The position numbers were made by a program, and so were the translations under genes. The notes under the pieces are model-generated. The model did no database searches. It was not told where the DNA came from and saw nothing but the letters and a program-made list of their open reading frames with translations. This document shows, in pieces, positions 6,557 through 6,565 of a stretch of 6,565 nt of DNA (its first letter is position 1; each line of letters opens with the position of its first letter). This DNA comes from an uncultured Collinsella sp. (lineage in GTDB: Bacteria > Actinomycetota > Coriobacteriia > Coriobacteriales > Coriobacteriaceae): contig CAAFMM010000327.1 of the NCBI GenBank assembly GCA_900764025.1, positions 1 to 6,565 of the forward strand, in the 5' to 3' direction.

Positions 6557-6565
6557 CGTAGGTTC

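Overview
This 6.6 kb, GC-rich window has four genes and no RNA genes, transposases or CRISPR. The base composition, the ATP-binding-protein paralogues, the class-II UvrA and the EF-G-like GTPase suggest a high-GC gut anaerobe of the Coriobacteriia (Collinsella-like). That assignment is inference from recalled family resemblance, not a search result.

Layout, left to right. (1) The window opens inside a plus-strand gene for an AAA+/Orc1-Cdc6-like ATPase with a C-terminal winged helix; only the part after Walker B is present (1-650). (2) A perfect 15-bp inverted repeat (655-689) separates it from a convergent minus-strand gene. (3) That gene (691-3171) is a UvrA paralogue of the UvrA2/DrrC type, which keeps both ABC ATPase halves and the zinc modules but has lost the UvrB-binding domain. 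(4) Just upstream of it on the same strand lies a complete paralogue of the first ATPase (3197-4315), 25 nt away or overlapping if an earlier uvrA2 start is used, so these two look like one operon. (5) The 93-nt gap before it holds three tandem 10-bp TTATACC repeats from which a good promoter is built. (6) A minus-strand translational GTPase follows (4409-6412), related to EF-G and the TetM/TetW ribosomal protection proteins but probably not a tetracycline resistance gene. (7) The last 153 nt are the GTPase leader and carry a plus-strand terminator-like hairpin close to the window edge.

How the genes may work together: the strongest link is ATPase plus UvrA2, driven by a promoter that overlaps helically phased repeats, with the ATPase's own winged helix a candidate reader of those repeats. 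The GTPase lies upstream on the same strand with no obvious terminator between, so read-through is possible. A defence, DNA-damage or antibiotic-stress role for the block is a hypothesis. The sequence shows only the gene order, the domain architectures and the repeats.
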